6,524 bases of DNA from Pseudomonadota bacterium (GTDB taxonomy: Bacteria > Pseudomonadota > Gammaproteobacteria > Steroidobacterales > Woeseiaceae), in contig JADFKA010000105.1 in the NCBI GenBank assembly GCA_022565135.1, forward strand, positions 1 to 6,524, read 5' to 3'. Each line of letters begins with the position of its first letter. The stretch's first letter is position 1. Below the pieces are notes generated by a model, which saw nothing but the letters and a program-made list of their open reading frames with translations, was not told the origin of the DNA and did not search any database. This document shows positions 1-6,174 of this stretch, one piece after another. Both the position numbers and the translations under genes were made by a program.

Positions 1-131
1 ATTTCGGGATCGCCAAAGCCCACTCGCGCTAGTTCATCACGCAATTCGTTATGATTGGCTTCGGGTTCTTCATCGGTGTCGACGTAAGTTTCGAAAAGGT
101 ACATTAGTACGTCGAGTACGTTTTCTTTCAT
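1..131 (-). CDS. smg: Smg family protein (DUF494), N-terminal part
   Basis: The first 43 residues of a minus-strand gene are visible; the rest lies beyond the left edge. The N-terminus contains KENVLDVLMYLFETY, which closely matches the E. coli Smg N-terminus (VLMYLFETY), followed by an acidic stretch (DTDEEPEAN) and LRDELARVGFGDPE, matching the LEQDLTDAGF region of that family. The role of Smg is poorly defined; it is a small cytoplasmic protein usually encoded just after dprA/smf and before topA, as here. The ATG lies 40 bases after the dprA stop, so it is probably cotranscribed with dprA. The nearest Shine-Dalgarno-like GGAG is 11 bases upstream of the ATG, rather far, and lies in a small inverted repeat. 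The family call is secure; nothing can be said of the C-terminus. Confidence 0.9.
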   Translation of the reverse strand, partial: MKENVLDVLMYLFETYVDTDEEPEANHNELRDELARVGFGDPE

Positions 132-135
132 GCCT

Positions 136-146
136 GGAGCGGCTCC
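136..146 (-). promoter_or_regulatory. Small inverted repeat holding the smg GGAG ribosome site
   Basis: On the minus strand GGAGCCGCTCC reads as two 5-base complementary arms around one base (realistically a 4-base-pair stem with a 3-base loop). The GGAG arm is the only good Shine-Dalgarno-like sequence near the smg ATG, with 11 bases between. Pairing would mask it until ribosomes translating dprA open the region, which would be consistent with translational coupling. The stem is very short, so this is a weak inference. Confidence 0.25.
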
Positions 147-171
147 ATTTTGTTGTCCTGCAGCGTTATGT

Positions 172-1272
172 TTAAACCAGAAGTGAATACCGTCCACCGG
201 ACAGTGATTCGACTTCTCCTTGTAGCTCCAGGATCAGCAGCATGGATGAAACCTCGTCAATCGTCAATCCAGATTGATCGGCCAGTTCGTCGATGGAAAC
301 TGGGTCGTGGCCGAGAAATTTTTTCAGCTCATGATATTCGGTGTCATGACTCCGGTTAGTCGTATCCTTCGGCGTTGATTCCATTGCGTTTTGCGCGACG
401 TGCGCGGCTAGTGGAGCTAGCTCGGCAACGATGTCATCGGCGGTTTCAACGAGCTTGGCCCCTTCGCGAATTAGTCGATGACAGCCGCGAGACAGTGGAT
501 TATGGATAGAACCGGGCAGCGCGAAAACTTCTCTTCCCTGCTCGCCGGCAAGCCTTGCAGTGATCAGCGAGCCACTGCGCCTGGCCGCCTCGACGACGAG
601 AGTACCGAGGCTCATGCCGCTTATTAGCCGGTTTCGCTGCGGAAAGTGATGTTTATCAGGATGCGTGCCGAGTGGATATTCAGTGAGCAAAGCGCCGTTG
701 CGCGCGATTTCGTGGGCAAGATCCTTGTTGGACGCAGGGTAGATTCGATCAATGCCATGGCCCAGGACCGCGACCGTCCGGCCACCTCCCTCGATAGCGC
801 CACGGTGCGCGGCACTATCGATACCCTGTGCAAGCCCGCTGGCAATAATGAAGCCGGTTTTCGCCAGGTGGCGAGCGAATTCAAAAGCATTGCGTGCGCC
901 GCCCCGGGTCGGGTTGCGGCTGCCGACAATCGCGAGCGCCGGTAAGTGCAATAACTCAGGATCACCATGCACATATAAGAGGAGCGGTGGATCGGGAATC
1001 TGTCTGAATAACTCCGGCATCCCAGCGCTGCGACAATTCACTATGTGATGCTGCGGGTCGTTGAGCCACGTGAGTTCACGTTCTATCTGCTTATCATCCG
1101 GGTTCGCAATGGCACGGCACTTGTCATCGGTGAGGTTTGCCCGATGCAAAGTAGACGATGACTGCCGGACGATCTGTTGGGCGTCACCGAAACGATCGGC
1201 GAGAGAGCAAAATTCGCTTGCGTGAACATGCGCATTTGCCAAAATCAGCCAGGCACGGCTGCAATCACTCAT
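172..1272 (-). CDS. dprA: DNA-processing protein DprA (Smf)
   Basis: DprA binds single-stranded DNA entering by natural transformation and loads RecA on it; non-competent bacteria also keep it. The 366-residue product is close to the 374 residues of E. coli Smf. A helical N-terminal region (about 1-100) precedes a Rossmann-like DprA fold with the family's signatures: GSRNPT (117-122), SGLAQGIDSAAHRGAI (145-160), TVAVLGHGIDRIYP, the FPQRNRLISG loop (210-219), RSGSLITA (232-239), EQGREVFALPG (244-254) and GCHRLIREGAKLV (263-275). A variable linker leads to a C-terminal winged-helix-like domain (about 312-366). The start region reads TTG-ATG; I choose the ATG at 1272 over the TTG at 1275. A G-run (GGGGGG, 4 bases from the ATG) is a modest ribosome site. 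The gene follows the LysM gene by 150 bases and precedes smg by 40. No frameshift or missing motif is seen. Confidence 0.95.
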   Translation of the reverse strand: MSDCSRAWLILANAHVHASEFCSLADRFGDAQQIVRQSSSTLHRANLTDDKCRAIANPDDKQIERELTWLNDPQHHIVNCRSAGMPELFRQIPDPPLLLYVHGDPELLHLPALAIVGSRNPTRGGARNAFEFARHLAKTGFIIASGLAQGIDSAAHRGAIEGGGRTVAVLGHGIDRIYPASNKDLAHEIARNGALLTEYPLGTHPDKHHFPQRNRLISGMSLGTLVVEAARRSGSLITARLAGEQGREVFALPGSIHNPLSRGCHRLIREGAKLVETADDIVAELAPLAAHVAQNAMESTPKDTTNRSHDTEYHELKKFLGHDPVSIDELADQSGLTIDEVSSMLLILELQGEVESLSGGRYSLLV

Positions 1273-1422
1273 CAAGCCCCCCGGAAGTGAGAACCCCCGA
1301 TAATACAGGCTTAGACGGCTGCCGAGGCGCCGCCTTTAATGAGACTAACGGCGAGAAACGACTAGGAAGCCTTTGATTTACTCTGGACGCAAGATACGAG
1401 TTCCGAATAGATCAGAGATTCC
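1273..1422 (-). other. Intergenic gap between the LysM gene and dprA
   Basis: This 150-base gap separates the LysM gene stop from the dprA start. I see no intrinsic terminator: a possible 6-pair stem on the minus strand (GGCGGC with GCCGTC, around 1320-1340) is not followed by a T-run. A TATTAT that could act as a -10 lies about 30 bases upstream of dprA, but no matching -35 is evident. Read-through from the LysM gene into dprA is therefore plausible, and an additional dprA promoter is possible but unproven. Confidence 0.35.
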
Positions 1423-2481
1423 TCAGATTGGATTACGCACAAAATCGTGAATACGAATGGATTGCGTGGCCTCCATTACGAGAGCGTAGCCGATTTTGTC
1501 GTAAACCTTGAAGATCATGACTGTGCCAGCAGGCTCGTCAGGCAAGGTCACGCGGCCGCCGCCGACGCGGTCTCGGACGCGCTCGCCCTTCTGGAAAACG
1601 GTCAATACATCGCCGACTGCAAGGCCGTTGCGTAAACCGCGGTTCAACACCACAACCTGGTACTGCCCAATCAGGGTGACTCCTCCGATTACCGAGATGA
1701 TGCTACCGTCTATATTGGTCGACGGTGCTCGAGGAAAGAAATTCAAAGGCACATCAACAAAGGTTGGAATTAGCAGGTCGCCTTGCTTGGCTTCCTGGAA
1801 AGATTCAGTTAAAGCAATCGTGGATGGGTCACCACCGCGACGCAGCGTGCCCTTCGCGACCAAAATGCCCTGGTAGCCAATAAGACGGTTGTCATCCGGA
1901 TCGACCAACGGATCACCAACATGCACGATGTTAAAGCGTGTGCCCGGTGTATCGTCGTTCAAACCTCTGACATATATTTGATTGCCAGCCGCGGCGATGA
2001 GGTGATCGCCACGCGTCGCAAACATATACGGCAGGTCATCGACTTCATTCTTCTCAATTACGACGCCTGAACTCAAAAAAGCTGCGACCGAGTCATACGA
2101 GACACTCGTGATCGCCGCATCCAGCGGCGTGACGCGGGCCTCAGGCGATAGCCTGTACGTCGACGCACGGATGTTGGTCACACGCTGGGTGCCATCAACG
2201 ACCACAAGCCCGAGCACGTCGCCCGGATAAATAAGATGCGGATTCTCAATGTCGGGATTGATGTACCAGATTTCAGGCCAGTACCAGGGATCATTGAGAA
2301 ACGTCGCGGCGATATCCCACAGCGTGTCGCCAACCTGAACGACATACTCATCCGGATGGTCGCCAGCGAGCGGCGAAGCGCTCTGCGAAAATGCGTTCAG
2401 GGAACCGAGAACCAGTGACGCAGCGAGCGCGACAGTGGTCAGCCGGAGGCGGTTATTCAGACAGTAATTACGGAGGGACAT
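1423..2481 (-). CDS. tsaP: Secreted LysM peptidoglycan-binding protein, TsaP-like
   Basis: This 352-residue exported protein has an N-terminal signal sequence (basic RNYCLNNRLRL, then hydrophobic TTVALAASLVLGSLNAF; cleavage near 30-34) and one LysM domain at about 45-95 (EYVVQVGDTLWDIAATFLND, then INPDIENPHLIYPGDVLGL), the classic peptidoglycan-binding pattern. A long C-terminal region (about 100-352) is rich in beta-strand-like segments without catalytic motifs. The architecture and the position next to dprA and opposite def match PA0020 of Pseudomonas and TsaP, the protein that anchors the type IV pilus secretin to the cell wall. An upstream in-frame extension to 2571 was rejected: the ATG at 2481 is directly preceded by GAGGA and begins the signal peptide. 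LysM and export are clear; the TsaP role is inferred from family and position, and no pilus gene is visible here. Confidence 0.85.
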   Translation of the reverse strand: MSLRNYCLNNRLRLTTVALAASLVLGSLNAFSQSASPLAGDHPDEYVVQVGDTLWDIAATFLNDPWYWPEIWYINPDIENPHLIYPGDVLGLVVVDGTQRVTNIRASTYRLSPEARVTPLDAAITSVSYDSVAAFLSSGVVIEKNEVDDLPYMFATRGDHLIAAAGNQIYVRGLNDDTPGTRFNIVHVGDPLVDPDDNRLIGYQGILVAKGTLRRGGDPSTIALTESFQEAKQGDLLIPTFVDVPLNFFPRAPSTNIDGSIISVIGGVTLIGQYQVVVLNRGLRNGLAVGDVLTVFQKGERVRDRVGGGRVTLPDEPAGTVMIFKVYDKIGYALVMEATQSIRIHDFVRNPI

Positions 2482-2485
2482 GATT

Positions 2486-2490
2486 TCCTC
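2486..2490 (-). promoter_or_regulatory. Ribosome binding site of the LysM gene
   Basis: On the minus strand GAGGA ends 4 bases before the ATG at 2481. It decides the start: it sits right before the codon that begins a proper signal peptide, making the 30-residue upstream extension unlikely. Confidence 0.75.
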
Positions 2491-2679
2491 GGTGCTCCAT
2501 ACAAGATGATGAGACCAGTAACTATTTGGCGTTGCTATAATATGTCGTTCCGGTGCGTTCGCGGCTGCCAATCACGTCACATTTTTGGCCGCAAACGCCT
2601 TCCGGATGGTACACGGCCAGTAGCGATTGTCCGACATCTTATTCAATAAAGTCAAACATTTAGGTGGTTTCTGTAGGAT

Positions 2680-2708
2680 TTCATACGAATAATGGGCATA
2701 TTTATTAT
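2680..2708 (+). promoter_or_regulatory. Candidate sigma-70 promoter for def-fmt-rsmB
   Basis: TTCATA (2680-2685; 4 of 6 matches to TTGACA) is followed after 17 bases by TATTAT (2703-2708; 5 of 6 matches to TATAAT). Transcription would begin near 2715, giving a leader of about 48 bases before def. Spacing and position are ideal, but the region is AT-rich and chance matches are likely. The extended -10 at 2533-2541 is an alternative that would give a leader of over 200 bases. Confidence 0.4.
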
Positions 2709-2762
2709 GTTGCAGTCGGCTGATCATTACACAGCGATGAGCTTATTCGCCCACAGGAAATT

Positions 2763-3281
2763 ATGGCAATACTGACAATATTGGAGTTCCCTGACCCACG
2801 GCTGCGGACGCGAGCCGTGCCGATTGAGGCTGTCGACGACAAGCTTGATGCGCTCATTGACGATATGTTCGAGACCATGTACGCGGCGCCCGGCATCGGC
2901 TTGGCGGCATCTCAGGTCGATGTGCACAAGCGGCTGCTCGTAGCCGATATTTCGGCGGACCAAAGCGACCCCTATACGCTGATTAATCCGGTCCTGCTTG
3001 AAAAGGACGGCGTCATTGTGACCGAAGAAGGCTGCTTGTCAGTTCCTGGTTATTACGCAGAGGTCGAACGCGCCGAACAAATTCGCTTGCGCTTCGTCGG
3101 ACGCAACGGCGAGGAGGTGGAAATGGAAGCGTCTGGCCTGCTCGGAGTTTGCTTCCAGCACGAGATAGATCACCTCGATGGCAAGTTGTTTGTCGATTAC
3201 CTGTCTGAAGCCAAACGGCAACGTATTCGCAAACGACTTGTGCGGGACAGACGCCACCAAGCCTCTGCGGCCATAATGTAG
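2763..3281 (+). CDS. def: Peptide deformylase
   Basis: This metalloenzyme removes the formyl group from the N-terminal methionine of new proteins at the ribosome, complementing the next gene, fmt. All three family motifs are present: GIGLAASQV (44-52), EGCLSVPG (89-96) and QHEIDHLDG (132-140). Cys91, His133 and His137 are the expected metal ligands and Glu134 the catalytic base. The length of 172 residues is typical (E. coli 169). The N-terminal ILEFPDPRLRTRA matches the usual start, and AGGA lies 4 bases before the ATG. The C-terminal tail (RRHQASAAIM) is not conserved in the family, and the stop codon TAG lies inside the GTAG of a REP-like element. The gene heads the rightward operon; fmt follows after 28 bases. 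Confidence 0.98.
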   Translation: MAILTILEFPDPRLRTRAVPIEAVDDKLDALIDDMFETMYAAPGIGLAASQVDVHKRLLVADISADQSDPYTLINPVLLEKDGVIVTEEGCLSVPGYYAEVERAEQIRLRFVGRNGEEVEMEASGLLGVCFQHEIDHLDGKLFVDYLSEAKRQRIRKRLVRDRRHQASAAIM

Positions 3282-3299
3282 GAGCGCGCTGCAGCGCGC
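3278..3299 (+). repeat. REP-like palindromic element at the def-fmt junction
   Basis: GTAGGA (3278-3283) is followed directly by a perfect 16-base palindrome, GCGCGCTGCAGCGCGC (3284-3299). GTAG just before a GC-rich hairpin is the hallmark of REP elements mobilised by REP-associated tyrosine transposases (RAYT, TnpA-REP), and GTAGGAGCG is a common beginning of such repeats in Pseudomonas, Stenotrophomonas and relatives. The def stop codon (TAG, 3279-3281) is part of the GTAG. Only one copy is visible, so repetition in the genome cannot be shown here. With no T-run after it, it is unlikely to be a standard intrinsic terminator. Confidence 0.65.
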
Positions 3300-3309
3300 A
3301 CCCATTGAT
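3280..3309 (+). promoter_or_regulatory. Unusual fmt ribosome-binding region with intervening hairpin
   Basis: The ten bases before the fmt ATG (ACCCATTGAT) contain no Shine-Dalgarno sequence. The nearest one, AGGA at 3280-3283, is 26 bases away, too far in linear distance. If the palindrome at 3284-3299 folds into a hairpin, AGGA would lie effectively 10 bases from the ATG. Alternatively, fmt is translated through coupling with def, whose stop is 28 bases upstream. Confidence 0.35.
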
Positions 3310-4239
3310 ATGAACCAGCCCAAGGTGATTTTTGCCGGCACGCCGGAGTTTGCGCGCGTGGCGCTAGGCGCGCTCGTCGCGTCGGGTGTCGTGCCCGCTG
3401 TCGTTTTGACGCAGCCCGATCGACCCGCTGGTCGCGGCAAGCGACTGACGCCGAGTGCGGTAAATGATTTCGCCGCGGAACGGGGAATTACAGTTATGCA
3501 ACCGACGTCGTTGCATGACGATGCTGTTATCGCAGATCTTGCGGCACTTGATCCGGACATCATTATCGTCGTTGCGTATGGATTAATTCTGCCGCAAAGT
3601 GTGCTCGACATTCCCACTGCCGGCTGTCTCAACGTGCACGCGTCGCTGTTGCCGCGATGGCGCGGCGCAGCACCGGTGCAAGCGGCGATTCTTGCGGGCG
3701 ATGCGCAAACCGGCATTAGCCTGATGTCGATGTCGTCGGGCCTGGATTGTGGGCCAACCTACGTCAGCGAGACCCTTAGCATCGGCGAACATGAGACGGC
3801 GGGAGAATTGCACGACCGACTGGCGGCAGCGGGTGGTGAGCTGCTGGTGACGCATCTGGCCGATATTGTGGGTGGCAATATTCCGGCCGTGGAACAGGAT
3901 GAATCGTTGGCGACATATGCAACGAAGATCCGGACAGAGGATGCGGCCATTGATTGGCAGCGCCCGGCGGCTGAACTCGAACGGCTGGTGCGCGCATTCA
4001 ACCCGACGCCGGGCGCTTACTTCATGCTTGACGATCTTCGGATCAAGTGCTGGCGCGCACGGCACATCGCCGCGGTGGACGAAGCGCCGGGTACGCTGGT
4101 TGCGGCAGATCGTAACGGCATCATCGTAGCGTGCGGCGACGGGGCGCTAAATATCGAGTCACTGCAACGGGCCGGCAAGCGTCCCGTTACAGCCGGAGAG
4201 TTTTCAGCACAAATGGATCTGGTTGGCCGACGACTGTGA
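3310..4239 (+). CDS. fmt: Methionyl-tRNA formyltransferase
   Basis: Fmt transfers a formyl group from 10-formyltetrahydrofolate to the amino group of initiator Met-tRNA in the cytoplasm. The 309-residue length is normal (E. coli 315). The N-terminal formyltransferase domain (about 3-185) starts with VIFAGTPEFA, has the tRNA-acceptor-recognition loop QPDRPAGRGKRLTPS (35-49), and the active-site stretch NVHASLLPRWRGAAPVQAAI (108-127). The predicted catalytic triad is Asn108, His110 and Asp146 (in SGLDCGP). The linker KIRTEDAAIDW and RAFNPTPGAYF lead into the C-terminal OB-fold-like domain (about 205-305). It lies between def and rsmB; the ATG lacks a close ribosome site (see the REP-like element), and its TGA stop overlaps the rsmB GTG start. 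Confidence 0.98.
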   Translation: MNQPKVIFAGTPEFARVALGALVASGVVPAVVLTQPDRPAGRGKRLTPSAVNDFAAERGITVMQPTSLHDDAVIADLAALDPDIIIVVAYGLILPQSVLDIPTAGCLNVHASLLPRWRGAAPVQAAILAGDAQTGISLMSMSSGLDCGPTYVSETLSIGEHETAGELHDRLAAAGGELLVTHLADIVGGNIPAVEQDESLATYATKIRTEDAAIDWQRPAAELERLVRAFNPTPGAYFMLDDLRIKCWRARHIAAVDEAPGTLVAADRNGIIVACGDGALNIESLQRAGKRPVTAGEFSAQMDLVGRRL

Positions 4240-5564
4240 GCGACAGCAGACAGGGGGCAAAGCTGCGGGCGACAGCGGCGCAGATAATCGATGCCGTCAC
4301 CACCTCCGGACGGTCACTTGACAAGGCGCTCGGTGAATTCGAAACACGTGTCGTCGAGAGCGACAGGTCACTGCTGCGGTTACTGTGCTACGGCACGTTA
4401 CGCCATCATTGGCGGCTTCAGTACTGGGTCGATACACTGCTCAGTCGGCCGCTGCGGGCGCGCGACAGTACGGTCAATGCCCTGATCGCTACTGGGATTT
4501 ACCAGCTTAACCAAACACGTATCCCGGACTACGCGGTGGTATCGCAGACAGTCGACGCGGCGCGATTTCTGCGTCGGCCGAAACTTGCGCCTGTCGTCAA
4601 TGCAGTGTTGCGCCGGTTTCTGCGCGACCGAATTGCAGAGCTTGCGCCGTCTAACGACGAAGCGGCTCACGACCATCCGCAATGGTTCATTGATGCAATC
4701 GCGACCGATTGGCCCGACGACTGGTCCAATATTCTCAAGGCCAACAATGAGCGTGCGCCGATGTGGTTGCGTGTGAATCCGGCTCATGGCACGGCGGCCG
4801 ACTATTTGCAGCGCCTCGAAGCCTGCGGTATGGCCGGTACCCTGCTGAACGCGGCTCCTCAGGCCGTGCGCCTGGCCGAGGCACAGCCTGTTGATGCATT
4901 GCCCGGATTCGCCGAGGGGCACGTATCTGTGCAGGATGCCGCTGCACAGCTTGCCGCCCCTTGGTTGCTCGAGGGGGTTTCCGGTCGTGTGCTCGACGCC
5001 TGTGCGGCGCCGGGCGGCAAGAGCGGACAGTTGCTGGAACTAGCGGGTGATCGAATGGCTCTGACATGTATAGACAACGACGCAGCGCGATTGCGGGAAG
5101 TATCCGCAAATCTCGATCGACTGGGCCTCGATGCAACGCAATTGGTCGCAGATGCATCGAATCCTGGTGAGTGGTGGGACGGTACGCTATTCGATGGCAT
5201 CCTCCTCGACGCTCCATGTTCGGCCAGCGGTGTGATCCGACGCCACCCGGATATCAAGCTTTTGAGACGGGCGGGCGATATCGGCGGATTCGCTCGAACG
5301 CAGTCAGCCATGTTGAGTGCACTCTGGCCGTTGCTGGCGACGGGCGGGCGGTTGCTGTACGTGACTTGTTCCGTTCTAGCGGCCGAAAATGATGCAATCG
5401 TCGGGCGTTTTCTCGACGCTAACGCCGACGCACAGGAAAACGATGTGTTGCAAAATAACAACATCCGCGATCTAATGCGGATCAAGGCTTGCGGGTTCCA
5501 GATCCTGCCGGGTGTGGAGGCTATGGATGGCTTTTACTTCGCATGTCTTGAGAAGGATTCCTGA
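4236..5564 (+). CDS. rsmB: 16S rRNA (cytosine-967-C5)-methyltransferase RsmB
   Basis: RsmB (Sun/Fmu) makes m5C967 in 16S rRNA using S-adenosylmethionine. The 442-residue product (E. coli 429) has an N-terminal NusB-like RNA-binding domain (about 10-140; RATAAQIIDAV, RSLLRLLCYGTLR) and a Rossmann methyltransferase domain (about 225-440). Motifs seen: DACAAPGGKS for cofactor binding (254-263), CIDND (278-282, acidic residue for the ribose), DAPCSASGVIRRHPDIKLLR (325-344) with the conserved Cys328, and YVTCSVLAAEN (375-385) with Cys378, the expected nucleophile. The C-terminus LPGVEAMDGFYFACLEK matches the family ending. The start is GTG at 4236, overlapping the fmt TGA by 4 bases (GTGA). A longer frame from 4131 lies within fmt and was rejected, as the family begins near this GTG. 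DUF4390 follows after 7 bases. Confidence 0.96.
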   Translation: MSDSRQGAKLRATAAQIIDAVTTSGRSLDKALGEFETRVVESDRSLLRLLCYGTLRHHWRLQYWVDTLLSRPLRARDSTVNALIATGIYQLNQTRIPDYAVVSQTVDAARFLRRPKLAPVVNAVLRRFLRDRIAELAPSNDEAAHDHPQWFIDAIATDWPDDWSNILKANNERAPMWLRVNPAHGTAADYLQRLEACGMAGTLLNAAPQAVRLAEAQPVDALPGFAEGHVSVQDAAAQLAAPWLLEGVSGRVLDACAAPGGKSGQLLELAGDRMALTCIDNDAARLREVSANLDRLGLDATQLVADASNPGEWWDGTLFDGILLDAPCSASGVIRRHPDIKLLRRAGDIGGFARTQSAMLSALWPLLATGGRLLYVTCSVLAAENDAIVGRFLDANADAQENDVLQNNNIRDLMRIKACGFQILPGVEAMDGFYFACLEKDS

Positions 5565-5571
5565 AGAAAGG

Positions 5572-6174
5572 ATGTCGCGCGTACTCATCATGCAACGCTA
5601 TGGCTTGTCCCACGGATTCGTGCTGGCATTGCTTGTGTTGCTTGCAGCGAACTATAGCTTTGCCCGGGACGAAATCGAACGCGAGGGCTATTTCGAGGTT
5701 CGATCGGCAGCGACAGCGTTGGTTGACGGGGTGCATACACTGGATGCGAGGTTACAGCTCGTACTGAGCAGCGAGGCGCTCAGGGCATTGGCTAGCGGCG
5801 TGCCGCTGACTATCGAGCTGCAATTGCAGATCATCCGCATACGCCGTTTCTACTTTGATAGCATCGATGCCGAATTGGCCGTTCGATACGAACTCGAGTA
5901 CCGGCCACTGAGTCAACGCTACATTGTTCGCAACCTGAATAGTGGTGATCAGGATTCTTTCGCAACGCTCTACTCCGCGCTAAACAGTCTTGGTCGCGTA
6001 CAGGGCCTGCCGCTAATTGACAGCTCTTTGCTAGATGCCGATAAGAGATACCGGATTCGGCTGCGAGCAATGCTCAATACGCAGCAGTACCCGGCGCCGC
6101 TGCGACTATTGTTTTTCTGGCGTGATCAGTGGCAGTTACAAAGCGAATGGTCCGAATGGATTCTCGAAAGATAA
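5572..6174 (+). CDS. DUF4390 family exported protein
   Basis: This 200-residue protein of unknown function begins with a basic segment and a hydrophobic stretch (FVLALLVLLAANYSFA, 16-31) that looks like a signal peptide, with cleavage probably after SFA, or a membrane anchor. The rest is strand-rich, with landmarks I recognise as DUF4390: GVPLTIELQLQI (76-87), PLSQRYIVRNLNSGDQDSF (112-130), LPLID, YPAPLRL (173-179) and WQLQSEW (187-193). No catalytic motif or cysteine is seen. I chose the ATG at 5572, 7 bases after rsmB. AAGG abuts it and AAGGA lies 14 bases upstream, neither ideal; the ATG at 5590 is an alternative. In relatives the gene is usually followed by ntrY-type kinase genes, as here, where the two overlap by 19 bases. 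This suggests an envelope-side partner of the sensor, which is inference only. Confidence 0.85.
   Translation: MSRVLIMQRYGLSHGFVLALLVLLAANYSFARDEIEREGYFEVRSAATALVDGVHTLDARLQLVLSSEALRALASGVPLTIELQLQIIRIRRFYFDSIDAELAVRYELEYRPLSQRYIVRNLNSGDQDSFATLYSALNSLGRVQGLPLIDSSLLDADKRYRIRLRAMLNTQQYPAPLRLLFFWRDQWQLQSEWSEWILER

Larger units (their letters stand above)
2482..2762. promoter_or_regulatory. Divergent promoter region between tsaP-like gene and def
   Basis: This 281-base non-coding region lies between two genes transcribed away from each other, so it should hold promoters for both arms. It is more AT-rich than the flanking genes, especially at 2630-2710. At 2533-2541 the plus strand reads TGCTATAAT, a perfect extended -10; the same bases give TATTAT on the minus strand (2543 down to 2538), about 55 bases upstream of the LysM gene start. 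Neither direction shows a good -35 at that site. An inverted repeat (TGGCCG at 2586-2591, CGGCCA at 2614-2619) is of unknown meaning. No open reading frame of interest, RNA gene or recognised riboswitch was found. Confidence 0.55.

Noticed and set aside
646..1048. Overlapping plus-strand frames of about 100 codons inside dprA
   Set aside because: They are antisense to the conserved DprA fold, have no ribosome sites of note and no recognisable protein features.
2482..2571. 30-residue N-terminal extension of the LysM gene
   Set aside because: It would bury the signal peptide behind a non-hydrophobic leader, whereas the ATG at 2481 has a well-placed GAGGA and a proper signal sequence.
2586..2619. 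Inverted repeat TGGCCG/CGGCCA as an operator
   Set aside because: Six-base arms with a 22-base gap are expected by chance in such a sequence, and no regulator family with that site is recognised.
2709..2762. Riboswitch or leader peptide upstream of def
   Set aside because: The likely leader is only about 48 bases, with no conserved aptamer core and no short frame with a ribosome site.
3284..3299. Intrinsic terminator between def and fmt
   Set aside because: The GC-rich palindrome is not followed by a run of T (next bases are ACCCATTGAT), and fmt and rsmB appear to depend on read-through.
3039..3716. 225-codon open frame on the minus strand across the def-fmt junction
   Set aside because: It is antisense to two complete, motif-verified genes (def and fmt), shows no recognisable domain, and is explained by GC-rich codon bias.
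4131..4235. N-terminal 35-residue extension of rsmB
   Set aside because: It overlaps fmt by over 100 bases, its residues (MRRRGAKYRVTATGRQ) are unlike RsmB, and the GTG at 4236 forms the usual 4-base overlap.
4859..5485. 208-codon open frame on the minus strand inside rsmB
   Set aside because: It lies wholly antisense to the RsmB methyltransferase domain, has low-complexity Ser/Ala/Arg composition and no motif.
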